A stretch of DNA of 64,000 bases from Cognatishimia activa (lineage in GTDB: Bacteria; Pseudomonadota; Alphaproteobacteria; Rhodobacterales; Rhodobacteraceae): contig NZ_CP060010.1 of NCBI RefSeq assembly GCF_017798205.1, positions 2,542,001-2,606,000 of the forward strand, read 5' to 3'. Below are positions 44,209 through 53,010 of this stretch, piece by piece; positions within the stretch are counted from its first letter, which is position 1; each line of letters begins with the position of its first letter. The notes under the pieces are model-generated. The model ran no database searches. It had not been told where the DNA came from and saw only the letters and a list, made by a program, of their open reading frames with translations. The position numbers were made by a program, and so were the translations under genes.

Positions 44209-47200
44209 ATGAGCACAAGACTTTCCACAGGCGGCAGCCTCCTCAATCGGGGCAAAGCCATCGAATTTACCTTCAACGGCAAACGCCTGAAGGGCTTTGA
44301 AGGCGACACGCTCGCCTCAGCCCTTCTGGCCAATGACCAGATGCTGGTGGGCCGCTCGTTCAAATACCACCGCCCGCGCGGCATCGTCGCGAGCGGGGCC
44401 GAAGAGCCCAACGCTCTGGTCAATCTGGGCGAGAACGGCAAGTTTGAGCCCAACCAACGCGCCACCACGACCGAGCTGTTTCATGGCCTCACTGCCACCA
44501 GCCAAAACCACTGGCCGAGCCTTGAGTTCGACATCGGTGCGCTCAACAGCTTTGCCTCGCGCTTTATGCCAGCAGGGTTTTATTATAAAACCTTCCTCTT
44601 CCCGCGCTTTGCCTGGAAACATCTGTTTGAGCCTTTCATCCGTCAGGCCGCAGGCCTTGGTAAAGCGCCCAAAGAGCGCGATGCGGACACTTACGAGCAT
44701 TTCTATGCCTTCTATGACGTCGTGGTCATCGGCGGCGGCGTTGCGGGGCTGCAGGCGGCCAAAGTGGCGGCCAAGGGCGGCGCTAAAGTTCTGTTGATCG
44801 AGCAAGACGCCTCCTGGGGTGGTCGCGCAATCATTGATGGCGGCGAGATCGACGGCAAATCCGCTGAGGATTTCGTGGCCGAGACGCTCAATGAGCTGAA
44901 AGCCAATGAAAACGTCACCCTGCGCACCCGCATGATGGGGGCAGGGGTTTATGACCACGGCTACGTGCTGGGCTATGAACGTGTCGCCGATCACGCGCCA
45001 ACCCAAGGTGGTCCTCGTCACCGTCTGTGGCGCATCCGAGCCGGTCAGATCGTGACCGCAACCGGCGCCATCGAACGCCCGCTGTCGTTTGCAGGCAACG
45101 ATATTCCCGGAGTTATGCTGGCCTCTGCCGTACGCGATTATGTCACCGGCTATGGCGTCTCAATCGGAGACCGCACCGTCGTTGTCACCAACAACGACGA
45201 CGCTTATCGCACGGCAATTGCTCTGAAAAACGCAGGTCTCGAAGTGCCTGCGATCATCGACGCGCGCGCCTCTGGCGGCGGCTCTTTGATGGACGAGGCC
45301 AAGGCGCTCGGCATTCGTGTCGAGACCGGCAAGGGCATCGCCAAAGTAAAAGGCGGCAAGCGCGTGACCGGCGTTGCGATCTGCGCGCAGGCGGGCGAGG
45401 GCTCGGTTCTGGAAGAGATCAAATGCGACGCGGTCGCGATGTCCGGCGGTTGGTCGCCTGTTGTGCACCTCTGGTCGCACTGTGGTGGCAAGCTCAACTG
45501 GGATGAGGTGCAAAACCACTTTGCGCCAGACGCCTCCCGCGGTCCGACCAACCAGAATGGCGACGTCTTTGTGATCCCAGCCGGGGCAGCGAATGGCCCG
45601 ATCTCTCTGGGCGATGTGCTGGCGGACGCCACAGAGGCGGGCAAACAAGCGGCCAAGATGGTTGGCAAGCCTGCGAAATCGGTGAAAGCGCCGAAGGTTG
45701 AAGACGTTGCCGAGGCGGCGATGGAACCCGTCTGGCTCATGCCACAGGGTGCCTCTGCCAAGCTGCGTGCGAAATCCTGGCTGGATTATCAGAACGACGT
45801 CAAAGTCTCTGACGTGCGCCTCGCCGCCCAAGAGGGCTATGAAAGTGTCGAGCACACCAAACGCTACACCACGCTCGGAATGGCGACCGACCAAGGGAAG
45901 CTCAGCAATATCAACGGCCTGGCGACGCTAGCGGGTCAATTGAACGCGCCAATCCCTGCAGTTGGTACCACGACCTTCCGTCCGCCCTATACCCCGATTT
46001 CCATGGGGTCCATCGGCGGCGAAGCCCGTGGCGATATCTTCCAGCCGATCCGCCGCACGCCAATCCACGAATGGCACGAAGCGCAAGGTGCTTTCTTCGA
46101 ACCTGTGAGCCAATGGCGTCGCCCGTACTGCTTCCCGAAAGCAGGCGAGAGCCACGCGGACGCAGTCAAACGCGAGATCAACCAGACCCGCAGCTCTTTG
46201 GGCATGCTCGATGCATCCACCCTCGGCAAACTCGTGGTCAAAGGGCCGGATGCGGGCAAGTTCCTAGACATGCTCTACACCAATATGATGAGCACGCTGA
46301 AGGTCGGCAAATGCCGCTATGGCCTGATGTGTAACGAGAACGGCTTTCTGATCGATGACGGCGTGGTTGCGCGCATTGATGATGAGACCTTCCTCTGCCA
46401 CACCACCACCGGCGGGGCCGAGCGCATTCACGGCTGGATGGAAGACTGGCTGCAGTGCGAATGGTGGGATTGGAACGTCTATGTCGCCAATGTCACCGAG
46501 CAATTGGCGCAGATCGCAGTGGTCGGCCCGAATGCACGCAAAGTGCTGGAAAAGTTGGGTGGCATGGATGTCTCTGCCGAGGCGCTGCCGTTCATGGAAT
46601 GGCGTGACGGCAAGATCGGCGACTTCGACGCGCGGGCCTACCGGATCTCTTTCTCGGGCGAACTGTCCTACGAGATTGCGGTTCCGGCCAGCCAGGGTCG
46701 TGCCTTCTGGGATGCTCTGCTCGAAGCAGGCGAAGAGTTCGGCGTCATGCCTTACGGCACCGAAGCGCTCCACGTGATGCGGGCCGAGAAGGGCTTTATT
46801 ATGATCGGAGACGAGACCGACGGCACCGTGATCCCTCAGGATCTCAATATGCAGTGGGCGATTTCCAAGAAGAAAGAGGATTTCCTCGGCAAACGTGCAC
46901 AAGAACGCGCGCACATGGCTTCGGGCGATCGCTGGAAGCTGGTCGGTCTGGAAACGCTGGATGGGTCGGTTATCCCTGATGGGGCGTATATCCCATCGGC
47001 AGGAAACAACGCCAATGGGCAGCGTAATGTTCAGGGGCGGATCACCTCGACCTATTATTCCCCAACGCTGGATCGCGGCATTGCGATGGCTCTGGTCCAT
47101 AAGGGCCCGGATCGCATGGGCGAAGTTCTGGATATTCCGAAGCTTGACGGCACCAGCGTGAAAGCACGCATCGTCGATCAGGTTTTCTATGACAAGGACG

Positions 47201-47220
47201 GAGAAAAGCAAAATGTCTAA
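44209..47220 (+). CDS. soxA: sarcosine oxidase alpha subunit
   Basis: 1003 aa, usual size. Domains in order: an N-terminal 2Fe-2S-like (Fer2_4) fold without a cluster (GKRLKGFEGDTLASALLANDQ), an NAD(H)-binding FAD/NAD domain with VVVIGGGVAGLQAAKVA (175-180 GGGVAG) and a C-terminal GcvT-like tetrahydrofolate domain (about residues 610-1000). The last includes SLGMLDASTLGKLVVKGPD and the conserved FSGELSYEIAVPAS and HVMRAEKGFIMIGDETDGT. The folate domain receives the methylene from the soxB active site. It overlaps soxG by eight bases. Confidence 0.97.
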   Translation: MSTRLSTGGSLLNRGKAIEFTFNGKRLKGFEGDTLASALLANDQMLVGRSFKYHRPRGIVASGAEEPNALVNLGENGKFEPNQRATTTELFHGLTATSQNHWPSLEFDIGALNSFASRFMPAGFYYKTFLFPRFAWKHLFEPFIRQAAGLGKAPKERDADTYEHFYAFYDVVVIGGGVAGLQAAKVAAKGGAKVLLIEQDASWGGRAIIDGGEIDGKSAEDFVAETLNELKANENVTLRTRMMGAGVYDHGYVLGYERVADHAPTQGGPRHRLWRIRAGQIVTATGAIERPLSFAGNDIPGVMLASAVRDYVTGYGVSIGDRTVVVTNNDDAYRTAIALKNAGLEVPAIIDARASGGGSLMDEAKALGIRVETGKGIAKVKGGKRVTGVAICAQAGEGSVLEEIKCDAVAMSGGWSPVVHLWSHCGGKLNWDEVQNHFAPDASRGPTNQNGDVFVIPAGAANGPISLGDVLADATEAGKQAAKMVGKPAKSVKAPKVEDVAEAAMEPVWLMPQGASAKLRAKSWLDYQNDVKVSDVRLAAQEGYESVEHTKRYTTLGMATDQGKLSNINGLATLAGQLNAPIPAVGTTTFRPPYTPISMGSIGGEARGDIFQPIRRTPIHEWHEAQGAFFEPVSQWRRPYCFPKAGESHADAVKREINQTRSSLGMLDASTLGKLVVKGPDAGKFLDMLYTNMMSTLKVGKCRYGLMCNENGFLIDDGVVARIDDETFLCHTTTGGAERIHGWMEDWLQCEWWDWNVYVANVTEQLAQIAVVGPNARKVLEKLGGMDVSAEALPFMEWRDGKIGDFDARAYRISFSGELSYEIAVPASQGRAFWDALLEAGEEFGVMPYGTEALHVMRAEKGFIMIGDETDGTVIPQDLNMQWAISKKKEDFLGKRAQERAHMASGDRWKLVGLETLDGSVIPDGAYIPSAGNNANGQRNVQGRITSTYYSPTLDRGIAMALVHKGPDRMGEVLDIPKLDGTSVKARIVDQVFYDKDGEKQNV

Positions 47221-47770
47221 TCTTGTCAGCGCATTGAATGGCGTCAAAGCCAAAGGCTTCGCCGAAGTCTCGGAACTTGGGCTGTCCGGCATGATCACCC
47301 TGCGTGGGGATCTGCAGAGCAAAGAAATGGCGAAAGCCATCAAAGACGCAACCGGCGCGAAGGTGCCGGCCACACGGAAGGTTTCTTTTGGCGACAAAGG
47401 ATCCGTAGCGTGGATGTCTCCGGATGAACTGTTGGTTCTGGTGGGCTATGCCGCAACGGGTGAGGCCAAAGCAGCGCTTCAAGCGGCTTTGGCGGGTCAG
47501 CATTTCCTGGCCGAAGTTGTATCGGACGCGCGTGCGCATTTCCGTATCAGCGGCGATGCGGCGCATGAGGCTCTGTCTAAAGTCATGCCTGTGGATTTCA
47601 GCACCTTTGAGGCCGGAGATTTCCGCCGGTCTCGTCTATCGCAGGTCGCGGCGGCTGTGTGGAAAACAGAAAGCGGTGACTATGAGCTCGTCTGCTTCCG
47701 CTCGGTAGCGCAATATGTGTTTGATGTGTTGAGAACGGCATCGACCAAAGGTTCAGAGGTTGCCGTTTAA
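47213..47770 (+). CDS. soxG: sarcosine oxidase gamma subunit
   Basis: 185 aa from ATG 47213, which has GGAGAA upstream and overlaps soxA by eight bases. The family pattern is present: SGMITLRGDL, a central KVSFGDKGSVAWMSPDELLVL (folate-domain-like), HFRISGDAAHEALSKVMPVD and the C-terminal FRSVAQYVFDVLRTAST. It completes the alpha-beta-gamma-delta oxidase. It is the last gene of the operon. A palindrome and hairpin follow before sodB. Confidence 0.95.
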   Translation: MSNLVSALNGVKAKGFAEVSELGLSGMITLRGDLQSKEMAKAIKDATGAKVPATRKVSFGDKGSVAWMSPDELLVLVGYAATGEAKAALQAALAGQHFLAEVVSDARAHFRISGDAAHEALSKVMPVDFSTFEAGDFRRSRLSQVAAAVWKTESGDYELVCFRSVAQYVFDVLRTASTKGSEVAV

Positions 47771-47792
47771 CCGCGCCGCTGAGCCGATACAC

Positions 47793-47809
47793 CTATTTGA
47801 ACCAAATAG
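47793..47809. promoter_or_regulatory. CTATTTG-AAC-CAAATAG palindrome upstream of sodB
   Basis: Perfect seven-base arms with a three-base centre, 78 bases upstream of the sodB start and 23 after the soxG stop. Its length and A/T-rich arms resemble operators of metal- or redox-responsive regulators (for example Fur/Mur-type sites), but I cannot assign it to one. Confidence 0.4.
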
Positions 47810-47812
47810 AGC

Positions 47813-47842
47813 GCTTTTGCCTTGACCTTTTAGGGCAAAAGC
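47813..47842 (+). terminator. hairpin between soxG and sodB
   Basis: Perfect nine-base arms GCTTTTGCC (47813-47821) and GGCAAAAGC (47834-47842) with a 12-base loop. No T tract follows, so it may be a weak terminator of the sox operon or a stem in the sodB leader. Confidence 0.45.
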
Positions 47843-47886
47843 TCACATCTAGCGTAAGAGACCGCTTGAACTTTTAGGAGGCCGAA

Positions 47887-48486
47887 ATGGCATTTGAACT
47901 CCCCGATCTTCCTTACGCACATGACGCTCTGGCCGAGTTTGGCATGTCCGCTGAGACCCTAGAATACCACCACGATCTGCACCACAACGCCTATGTGACC
48001 AATGGCAATGCGGCCATCGCAGGCACCGAGTGGGACGGCAAGTCCCTCGAAGAGATTATTGTCGGCACTTACGACAAATCTGCGGTCGCGCAGAACGGCA
48101 TCTTCAATAACATCTCTCAGCTGTGGAACCACAACCAGTTCTGGGAAATGATGGGCCCTGGCAAATCCGCAATGCCTTCTGAATTGGAAGCGGCGCTGGT
48201 TGAGAACTTCGGTTCCGTTGACGACTTCAAATCCCAATTCTCTGCGGCAGGCGCAGGTCAGTTCGGTTCTGGCTGGGCGTGGCTCGTGAAAAACGCAGAC
48301 GGCTCGCTGGCGGTCACCAAGACCGAGAACGGCGTGAACCCGCTCTGTTTCGGTCAAACCGCTCTGCTGGGTTGCGACGTGTGGGAGCATTCCTACTACA
48401 TCGATTTCCGCAACAAGCGTCCGGCTTACTTGACCAACTTCCTGGACAACCTGGTCAACTGGGAAAATGTTGCGTCCCGCATGTGA
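47887..48486 (+). CDS. sodB: Fe/Mn superoxide dismutase
   Basis: 199 aa; strong ribosome site TTAGGAGGCC before ATG 47887. It disproportionates superoxide to O2 and H2O2 in the cytoplasm. Metal ligands by alignment to the E. coli Fe enzyme are His28 (LEYHHDLHH), His82 (LWNHNQFWEMM), Asp164 and His168 (CDVWEHSYYIDF). QFGSGWAWLV is the family core. Fe versus Mn use cannot be settled from the sequence. It follows the H2O2-producing sarcosine oxidase operon but has its own likely promoter, with a palindrome upstream and a strong terminator after the stop. Confidence 0.96.
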   Translation: MAFELPDLPYAHDALAEFGMSAETLEYHHDLHHNAYVTNGNAAIAGTEWDGKSLEEIIVGTYDKSAVAQNGIFNNISQLWNHNQFWEMMGPGKSAMPSELEAALVENFGSVDDFKSQFSAAGAGQFGSGWAWLVKNADGSLAVTKTENGVNPLCFGQTALLGCDVWEHSYYIDFRNKRPAYLTNFLDNLVNWENVASRM

Positions 48487-48509
48487 TTTTGGGTCACCTG
48501 AATAAAAGA

Positions 48510-48543
48510 AACGCCCCGCCATTTGGTGGGGCGTTTTCTTTTT
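48510..48543 (+). terminator. sodB terminator
   Basis: AACGCCCCGCC (48510-48520) pairs with GGTGGGGCGTT (48525-48535, one G-T apposition), with a four-base loop, then a T-rich run (TTCTTTTT). It lies 23 bases after the sodB stop. Confidence 0.9.
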
Positions 48544-48567
48544 GGATATTTGTGGCAAGAGAAAGAG
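48544..48567 (+). repeat. dispersed intergenic repeat, copy 5
   Basis: GGATATTTGTGGCAAGAGAAAGAG matches the conserved tail of the family exactly. It directly follows the T run of the sodB terminator and ends at the stop codon of the convergent LOG gene. Confidence 0.75.
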
Positions 48568-49110
48568 TTAGGCGTCGAGATCTTCAATGATCTCAGCGGG
48601 TGTTGAGACCGGTTTGATCAGGGTTTTCAAGCTGTTGCTCGCAAAGCCTTGCTCGATAACATGATCGATAAGGTCTAGAAGTTTGTCCCAATAGCCTTCA
48701 GTGTTCACGACATAGATCGGCTTTTCGTGCAGGCCGAGCTGCCGCCAGGTGAGCACCTCAAAGAGCTCGTCCAGCGACCCCGCGCCGCCGGGCAGCACGA
48801 CAATCACGTCGCCTTCTTCATACATGCGTGTCTTGCGCGCGTGCATGTCTTTGGTGACCACATATTCGGTCAGATCGCGCTTGCCGACTTCAGCCTTTTC
48901 CAGATGTTCTGGGATGACGCCAAAGGTCTTGGCTCCGGCCTCCTGAGCCGCGCGGGCGACGGTGCCCATAAGCCCCACGTCTCCGGCGCCATAGACCAGC
49001 CGCCAACCGTTTTCGCCAATCGCTTGGCCCATCTCTATCGCCGCCGCCTCATATTCAGGCTTTGCGCCCAAGCGAGAGCCGCAGAAAACGCAAATCGACA
49101 GTTTTGCCAT
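48568..49110 (-). CDS. LOG family cytokinin riboside 5'-monophosphate phosphoribohydrolase-like protein
   Basis: 180 aa from ATG 49110 (MAKLSICVFCGSRLGAKPEY), matching the family N-terminus. It has a Rossmann-like nucleotide-binding fold with GWRLVYGAGDVGLMG and the catalytic LOG motif PGGAGSLDELFE (canonical PGGxGTxxE, here Ser for Thr). RKTRMYEEGDVIVVLPGG gives the catalytic Arg region. Members hydrolyse nucleoside 5'-monophosphates to base plus ribose phosphate; in bacteria the physiological substrate may be AMP-like. It is a single gene convergent with sodB. Confidence 0.9.
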   Translation of the reverse strand: MAKLSICVFCGSRLGAKPEYEAAAIEMGQAIGENGWRLVYGAGDVGLMGTVARAAQEAGAKTFGVIPEHLEKAEVGKRDLTEYVVTKDMHARKTRMYEEGDVIVVLPGGAGSLDELFEVLTWRQLGLHEKPIYVVNTEGYWDKLLDLIDHVIEQGFASNSLKTLIKPVSTPAEIIEDLDA

Positions 49111-49209
49111 GGTTGATCTCAAATTAAGGAATCTGTTTTGACCACCGTATCCCTTGTTGATACTGTCCCTCAACCGAGGGGACTGCAAAAATTACTGGGA
49201 AGACCGTGA

Positions 49210-50646
49210 ATGTCTAAAATGGGATCAGCTGCGTCTGGGCAGACGTTGTTATTGGCAGGGATTGCCGTGGTCGTCGTGTCTGGCGCGGTCTATACCTCGG
49301 GCGTTTTCGCGCCCGCCAGCCTGCCGCAGCAAAGCGCACCGGTCGAGCCTGTGGTTCAGGTAGAACCTGAGACGCCTGTGGTGGTTGAAGCGACGCCTGA
49401 GGTGGTGCCTGAGGCCACGCCTGAGCCTGAGGTCGTGGCACTGATCAAGCCGAGTTTTGATCTGGTGCGCATTGCGCCGGATGGGGCGGGACAGGTGGCC
49501 GGAACAGCGGAGCCGGGTGCCGTCGTTGCGATCCTTTTGGACGGCGCCACTCTGAGTGAGGTTGAAGTCGGTCGCGACGGAAAGTTCTTTGGATTCATCG
49601 CCTTGGAGGCGAGCCTTGAGCCACGCGTCATGAGCCTTTTGCAGACCATTGATGGCGAAGAGCTGTATTCTGACGCCACCGTGATCATTGCGCCAAGCGC
49701 GCCTGTTGTGGCGGGAACGCTAGAGGAGAGCACCGAAGAGACGGTTCTTGCCTTGGCGGAACCAGTGGCGACGGCGCAGCCTGAATCTGCCGAGACCGAG
49801 CCTGAGGCGGAGGTCGCTGCCGCAGCGCCAGTGGTGGATAGCGGCTCGGAAGAGGCTCCGGTTGTTGCAGAGACAACTGAGGCCGTTTCAACTGCCGTTG
49901 AAACCGCAGTTGCTGAAGTGGAAGACACCGTCGAGACAACTGTCGAGACCGCGGTCGAAACCGTTGCGGCGGCTGTCGCAACTGCGCCTGCGGTGACCGT
50001 TGAGACGAGTGAAGAGACACCAACGGAAGTGGCGGTTGTGACCGAGGAGGTTGCAACGCCTGAAGCGCTTGCCGAGCCAGAGCAACCTGCAGCCTCTCCG
50101 GTTGTGATCATCGCGGACAGCAGCGGTGCACGCGTGTTGCAAAGCCCGACATCACCAGAGCTTGCGCCAGAGGTGCAGGCCACCGTTGCGATTGACTCGA
50201 TCAGCTATTCTGATTTGGGCGAAGTCCAGGTGGCAGGGACCTCTCCGAGCGGGGATTTCGTGCGGATCTATCTGGACAATGAGCTCAGCTCGACCGCGCG
50301 GATTGCGCAAAGCGGCCTTTGGGAGTTGAAGCTGCCGGATGTGGCGCCCGGCGTTTATACGCTGCGGGTGGATCAGGTATCGGATGCGGGCGAAGTGGTG
50401 TCTCGGGTTGAGACGCCGTTTAAGCGCGAGCCGAGTGAGAAGCTGGTTGAGGCCACGCAAGAGATCGACATCAAAAAGGTTCTGGCGGTCACAGTACAGC
50501 CAGGCATGACGCTTTGGGCGATTTCCAAGGAAAACTACGGCGACGGACGCCTGTATGTGCAGGTCTTTGAGGCCAACAAAGACCGGATCCGCAACCCGGA
50601 TCTGATTTATCCGGGGCAGGTTTTCACCGTTCCGGAACAGAACTAA
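49210..50646 (+). CDS. membrane-anchored LysM protein with low-complexity linker
   Basis: 478 aa. An N-terminal membrane segment (TLLLAGIAVVVVSGAVYTSG, about residues 11-30) is followed by a Pro/Glu/Val stretch. An Ig-like unit follows (GAGQVAGTAEPGAVVAILLDG), then a long Ala/Glu/Thr/Val-rich linker (about residues 155-300). A second Ig-like unit (LGEVQVAGTSPSGDFVRIYLD) precedes a C-terminal LysM domain (VQPGMTLWAISKENYGDGRLYVQVFEANKD...YPGQVFTVP). LysM binds peptidoglycan, so the protein probably tethers the inner membrane to the wall through a flexible rod. Such proteins are common in Rhodobacterales, but the function is unknown. Confidence 0.9.
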   Translation: MSKMGSAASGQTLLLAGIAVVVVSGAVYTSGVFAPASLPQQSAPVEPVVQVEPETPVVVEATPEVVPEATPEPEVVALIKPSFDLVRIAPDGAGQVAGTAEPGAVVAILLDGATLSEVEVGRDGKFFGFIALEASLEPRVMSLLQTIDGEELYSDATVIIAPSAPVVAGTLEESTEETVLALAEPVATAQPESAETEPEAEVAAAAPVVDSGSEEAPVVAETTEAVSTAVETAVAEVEDTVETTVETAVETVAAAVATAPAVTVETSEETPTEVAVVTEEVATPEALAEPEQPAASPVVIIADSSGARVLQSPTSPELAPEVQATVAIDSISYSDLGEVQVAGTSPSGDFVRIYLDNELSSTARIAQSGLWELKLPDVAPGVYTLRVDQVSDAGEVVSRVETPFKREPSEKLVEATQEIDIKKVLAVTVQPGMTLWAISKENYGDGRLYVQVFEANKDRIRNPDLIYPGQVFTVPEQN

Positions 50647-50652
50647 AGCCAG

Positions 50653-50681
50653 CGCCGCCCTTTAAGGCGGCGTTTGTTTTT
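50653..50681 (+). terminator. terminator of the LysM gene
   Basis: CGCCGCC (50653-50659) pairs with GGCGGCG (50666-50672), with a six-base loop, followed by TTTGTTTTT. It starts seven bases after the stop and runs into copy 6 of the dispersed repeat. Confidence 0.9.
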
Positions 50682-50703
50682 GAGTATTTTTAGCAAGATG
50701 AAA
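50682..50703 (+). repeat. dispersed intergenic repeat, copy 6
   Basis: GAGTATTTTTAGCAAGATGAAA matches the conserved tail of the repeat family. It follows the terminator hairpin of the LysM gene, as copy 5 follows that of sodB. Confidence 0.7.
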
Positions 50704-50755
50704 TATGGGGCGTTCGGGGCTGGCAATCCGCCGCCGAGAGGACTACCTATGGGCC

Positions 50756-52594
50756 ATGGCACGAGGCAATACCCAGCGCTGGCGCACCGCTTCTGACGAA
50801 GAACTGGCCCGCCACGAACAGAGATCCGGCTGGAAGATTATCCGCCGCGTCATTCCCTATTTATGGCCCGAGGGGCGCAGCGACATTAAGGCCCGTGTGG
50901 TCCTGTCGATGGCGGCTTTGCTTGTGTCGCAGTTGATGGCCGTGGGCGTGCCGCAGCTTTACGGGATGGCGGTGGATGCTCTGGCCGAAGAAGGGGCCTC
51001 TGTGCTGATGCTTGGCGCGGTTGGCCTGACCGTGGCCTATGGTGTCGCACGCGTCATGCAGATCGGCTTTCAGAACCTTCGTGATGTGATCTTTGCCCGC
51101 GTCGGGCAACGTGCACTGAGGCAGTTGGCGCTTGAGACCTTCACCCATATTCACCGCCTCTCGATGCGCTATCACATCTCGCGCAAGACCGGCGGGCTAA
51201 GCCGGATTGTTGAGCGGGGCGTCAAAGGCGTCGAGTTTCTCTTGCGATTTTTGCTGTTCTCGATCGGGCCGCTGGTGCTGCAGCTTGTGTTGATCATGGG
51301 CATTCTCGCCTATCAGTTGGACGCTTGGTATCTGCTGGTCATTCTGGTCACGATCGCGCTCTATGTTTGGTTTACCTTCAAGGTCACCGAATGGCGCGTG
51401 AAGCTGCGCAAAGAGATGAATGATCAGGACACGGATGCAAACCAGAAGGCCATCGACAGCCTGCTGAACTTTGAAACCGTGAAGTATTTCGGGGCAGAGA
51501 AGCGCGAAGCGGCGCGCTATGATGTTTCGATGAAAGGCTATGAGCGCGCGGCGCTGAAGACGGCCTATTCCCTCGCGGGGCTGAATGTTGGGCAGTCCTT
51601 CATCATCACGTCGGGCCTTGTGATTGTCATGATCATGGCGGCTGTTGGCGTGGAAAACGGCACGCTGACGGTCGGCGATTTTGTGATGGTCAACGCCTAT
51701 ATGGTGCAGATCACCATGCCCCTGAACTTCCTTGGCACGGTTTACCGTGAGATCCGTCAGGCCCTTGTGGATATGGGCGAGATGTTTGATCTGCTGGAGC
51801 AGCCGGCGGAGATCAAAGACAAGCCAAATGCCAAGCCCATTGAGATCGACAAGGGCCATATCGAGCTGCGCAATGTGGTCTTTGGCTATGAGGCCGAACG
51901 TGTGATCCTCAAAGGCGTTGATATCGACGTAGAGGGCGGGCAGACGGTTGCCATTGTCGGGGCCTCTGGGTCCGGGAAATCCACCATCGGGCGGCTTTTG
52001 TTCCGCTTTTACGATGTGCAAACTGGTGGTTTGTTCATCGATGGTCAGGACGTGCGAGATGTGACGCAGGAAAGCCTGCATAAGTCCATTGGCGTCGTGC
52101 CGCAGGATACGGTGCTATTTAATGACACCATCCGCTACAATATTGCCTATGGTCGCGATGGTGCCACGCAGGCGGATGTGGAAGCTGCGGCCAAGGCTGC
52201 GCAGATCCATGACTTTGTGGAGAGCCTGCCCGAGGGCTATGACACGATGGTGGGCGAACGAGGGCTTAAGCTTTCGGGCGGTGAAAAACAGCGGGTCGGT
52301 ATTGCACGTACGCTCCTGAAGGATCCGCCGCTTCTGTTGTTGGATGAGGCGACCTCGGCGCTGGACACGGAAACCGAACAGTCCATCAAGGAAGCGCTGG
52401 CGCATGCAGGCCACGGGCGCACTGTGATCACCATCGCGCACCGTTTGTCTACCATTGCCGAAGCGGATCGGATCGTTGTCTTAGAGGCCGGAGAGGTCGT
52501 AGAGCAGGGCAAGCACGAGGAGTTGCTGGCCCGCGAAGGGCGCTATGCGCAGCTATGGCATCGTCAGCTCAACGAAACCGACTTGGCTTCGTAA
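50756..52594 (+). CDS. Atm1-type ABC exporter (fused permease-ATPase)
   Basis: 612 aa from ATG 50756; an in-frame ATG 51 bases earlier is less likely. Half-transporter with six membrane segments (residues about 35-320, e.g. VVLSMAALLVSQLMAVGVPQ, GPLVLQLVLIMGILAYQLD). An ABC domain follows: Walker A VGASGSGKST, signature LSGGEKQRVGIARTLL, Walker B LLLLDEATSALD, H-loop TIAHRLSTI. The NFETVKYFGAEKREAARYD stretch in the membrane domain is the Atm1/HMT1 signature. The family exports glutathione-linked sulfur or metal compounds across the inner membrane. The end overlaps a convergent gene by 31 bases. Confidence 0.94.
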   Translation: MARGNTQRWRTASDEELARHEQRSGWKIIRRVIPYLWPEGRSDIKARVVLSMAALLVSQLMAVGVPQLYGMAVDALAEEGASVLMLGAVGLTVAYGVARVMQIGFQNLRDVIFARVGQRALRQLALETFTHIHRLSMRYHISRKTGGLSRIVERGVKGVEFLLRFLLFSIGPLVLQLVLIMGILAYQLDAWYLLVILVTIALYVWFTFKVTEWRVKLRKEMNDQDTDANQKAIDSLLNFETVKYFGAEKREAARYDVSMKGYERAALKTAYSLAGLNVGQSFIITSGLVIVMIMAAVGVENGTLTVGDFVMVNAYMVQITMPLNFLGTVYREIRQALVDMGEMFDLLEQPAEIKDKPNAKPIEIDKGHIELRNVVFGYEAERVILKGVDIDVEGGQTVAIVGASGSGKSTIGRLLFRFYDVQTGGLFIDGQDVRDVTQESLHKSIGVVPQDTVLFNDTIRYNIAYGRDGATQADVEAAAKAAQIHDFVESLPEGYDTMVGERGLKLSGGEKQRVGIARTLLKDPPLLLLDEATSALDTETEQSIKEALAHAGHGRTVITIAHRLSTIAEADRIVVLEAGEVVEQGKHEELLAREGRYAQLWHRQLNETDLAS

Positions 52595-53010
52595 AGAGGG
52601 AAACCAAGCTCTGTCATGGCTCGGTTTTGATCGGTTGAGTCTGCTTTTACCAGTTTAACGCCATGCGGTGTGCGTTCGACATAAAAGCTGGTACGCCAGG
52701 ACGTGACGACGTCGCCCTTTGCATTGTGAGCGGTGTCGAGCGTAAAGGCTAAGGCTTCGTCTGCATGGGTTTGGTGCACTTTGACCACCTCGCGCGAAAT
52801 CGAAGCGATCCCCAGTTTTTTGTGAATCGCACGAAAGGTCTCAAGCCGGGCCATCATCTGTGCTTGATTTTGATAAAAGTGCTTTTTGCGGCCTTTCACG
52901 ATGACTTCGAAAGGGAACGCCATAAGGTTCGCAATCACAGCGTTATCCTTGCTGGCGATTGCGGCTTCATATTCTGCGATGATCTTTAAGACTTCTGTCT
53001 CAAGGTCCAA
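52564..53010 (-). CDS. NTF2/SnoaL-like protein
   Basis: 148 aa from a TTG at 53010 with AGGAG 10 bases upstream. The pattern of a cone-shaped alpha+beta NTF2-like fold is visible: helix ETEVLKIIAEYEAAIASKDNA, then short strands (FPFEVIVKGRKKHFY, ALAFTLDTAHNAKGDVVTSWRTSFYVERT). No catalytic residues can be assigned. Its 3' end lies 31 bases inside the 3' end of the ABC exporter on the other strand. A downstream ATG start would remove the first helix. Confidence 0.75.
   Translation of the reverse strand: MDLETEVLKIIAEYEAAIASKDNAVIANLMAFPFEVIVKGRKKHFYQNQAQMMARLETFRAIHKKLGIASISREVVKVHQTHADEALAFTLDTAHNAKGDVVTSWRTSFYVERTPHGVKLVKADSTDQNRAMTELGFPLYEAKSVSLS

Noticed and set aside
46264-47397. 377-codon open frame on the minus strand across soxA/soxG
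   Set aside because: Opposite two well-supported sarcosine oxidase genes and without protein character of its own.
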